From positions 1 to 7,118 of the forward strand of contig JARGOI010000118.1 of assembly GCA_029212275.1 (NCBI GenBank): 7,118 nt of DNA. Reading direction: 5' to 3'. The stretch's first letter is position 1. The number at the start of each line of letters is the position of its first letter. The notes under the pieces are model-generated. The model saw only the letters and a program-made list of their open reading frames with translations. It did no database searches and was not told the DNA's origin. The stretch comes from Thalassolituus sp. (GTDB lineage: Bacteria; Pseudomonadota; Gammaproteobacteria; Pseudomonadales; Oceanobacteraceae). Shown here piece by piece: positions 6,225-7,118 of this stretch. The translations under genes were made by a program, and so were the position numbers.

Positions 6225-7118
6225 TGATAACGCGCCAACGACAGGCCTGCAGGGTCGATATCTGGTGACCGACCACTGATTAAGTCACTAACAAACCGTG
6301 CACTGCCCAACGACATGGTCCAGCCCAGTGTACCGTGGCCCGTATTCAACCATAAATTTTTAAACGTTGTAGGTCCTAGCACCGGCACACTGTCTGGTGT
6401 CATAGGGCGCAGGCCAGTCCAAAAGGTAGCCTTATCGACATCGCCAGCGCCGGGAAAAAGATCACGCACGCTGTGCTCGATGGTGAGGCGACGCTTTAAA
6501 TCTAGCTGCGTATTGTAAGAGGCAATCTCTGCGATGCCCCCTACCCGAATACGATCATCAAAGCGGGTGACCGCCACTTTACTCGATTCATCCATCACTG
6601 TAGATATGGGTGAACGACTTTCATCCTGCACAGGCATAGTCAGGGAATAGCCTTTCAACGGATACACCGGTAAATGAATACCTAAGGGTGCCAACATTAG
6701 CGGAGAGTAACTGCCCAATGCCATCACATAGGCATCGGCTTGCAATTCACCAGCGCTGGTTTGAACGGATTCAATGTTTTGGCCTTTGGTTACTAAGCCT
6801 TCAATGCGAGTATTGAGCATAAAATTTACGCCCAATTCACGACAGGCGCTGGCTAAAGATTGAGTGAATTTATGACAATCTCCGGTCTCGTCACCGGGCA
6901 AACTTAGGCCACCTGCGACCTTATCACGCACATGCGCCAAAGCCGGTTCTGCTCGAATACAGGCTTCTCGGTCGAGCAGTTGATGCGGGATTTGATTGCG
7001 TCGTAAGACGGCAATATCTTTCTCTGCCGCCGCTATTTGCTGGGGTGTACGAAACACTACCAAGGTGCCACGCTGGCGTCCATCATAGGTAATCGGCAAT
7101 TCATGGCGAAGCTCGGCG
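6221..7118 (-). CDS. dadA: D-amino acid dehydrogenase, C-terminal part, cut by window edge
   Basis: This FAD-dependent enzyme oxidises D-amino acids (classically D-alanine) to 2-oxo acids and ammonia and passes electrons to the respiratory chain at the inner membrane. 298 residues are visible; roughly the first 130, with the N-terminal GxGxxG FAD-binding motif, lie beyond base 7118. Segments that closely follow E. coli DadA as I know it include YDGRQRGTL (11-19 of the visible part), LPGDETGDC (73-81), PVYPLKGYSLTMP (150-162), TRFDDRIRVGGIAEI (184-198), FWTGLRPMTPD (232-242) and NTGHGTLGWTM (258-268); the last two regions contribute to the FAD and substrate site in this oxidoreductase fold. 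The frame stays open to the window edge, so the truncation is an artefact of the window. The usual partner dadX (alanine racemase) is not downstream; an EamA transporter follows instead. Confidence 0.95.
   Translation of the reverse strand, partial: AELRHELPITYDGRQRGTLVVFRTPQQIAAAEKDIAVLRRNQIPHQLLDREACIRAEPALAHVRDKVAGGLSLPGDETGDCHKFTQSLASACRELGVNFMLNTRIEGLVTKGQNIESVQTSAGELQADAYVMALGSYSPLMLAPLGIHLPVYPLKGYSLTMPVQDESRSPISTVMDESSKVAVTRFDDRIRVGGIAEIASYNTQLDLKRRLTIEHSVRDLFPGAGDVDKATFWTGLRPMTPDSVPVLGPTTFKNLWLNTGHGTLGWTMSLGSARFVSDLISGRSPDIDPAGLSLARYH

Overview
The window looks like ordinary chromosome from a gammaproteobacterium, probably an aquatic or marine one of the Oceanospirillales/Alteromonadales type. 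I infer this from the gene content (CHASE3 chemoreceptor, COG2509 flavoprotein, NptA-like Na+/phosphate cotransporter with a PhoU tail, EamA exporter, DadA) and from the moderate GC content of the genes. No species can be named from the sequence alone.

Layout from left to right. Bases 1-757 (minus) hold the N-terminal part of a methyl-accepting chemotaxis protein cut by the window edge. A divergent, roughly 376-base spacer (758-1133) follows, with a candidate promoter on each strand and a striking imperfect inverted repeat at 950-1020. Bases 1134-2789 (plus) encode a FAD-dependent dehydrogenase of uncharacterised family COG2509. A 261-base spacer with a good TATAAT box leads into a 580-residue Na+/Pi cotransporter-family protein (3051-4793, plus), which ends at a strong terminator at 4824-4852. 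The terminator works in both orientations and is shared with the convergent minus-strand genes. These are, in transcription order, dadA (6221 to beyond 7118, cut at its 5' end) and an EamA/DMT-family membrane transporter (5116-6039). Between the transporter stop codon and the terminator lies a 25% GC stretch that stays open, in frame with the transporter, for 85 codons.

The genes do not form one obvious system. The phosphate transporter and the flavoprotein look monocistronic. dadA and the EamA gene are co-oriented with a 181-base gap, so a link between D-amino-acid oxidation and metabolite export is possible but only inferred. No RNA gene, CRISPR array, complete insertion sequence or defence system was seen. 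The parts most worth checking are in the spacers: the 71-base inverted repeat, two start-less coding-like traces, and the AT-rich in-frame extension behind the EamA gene.
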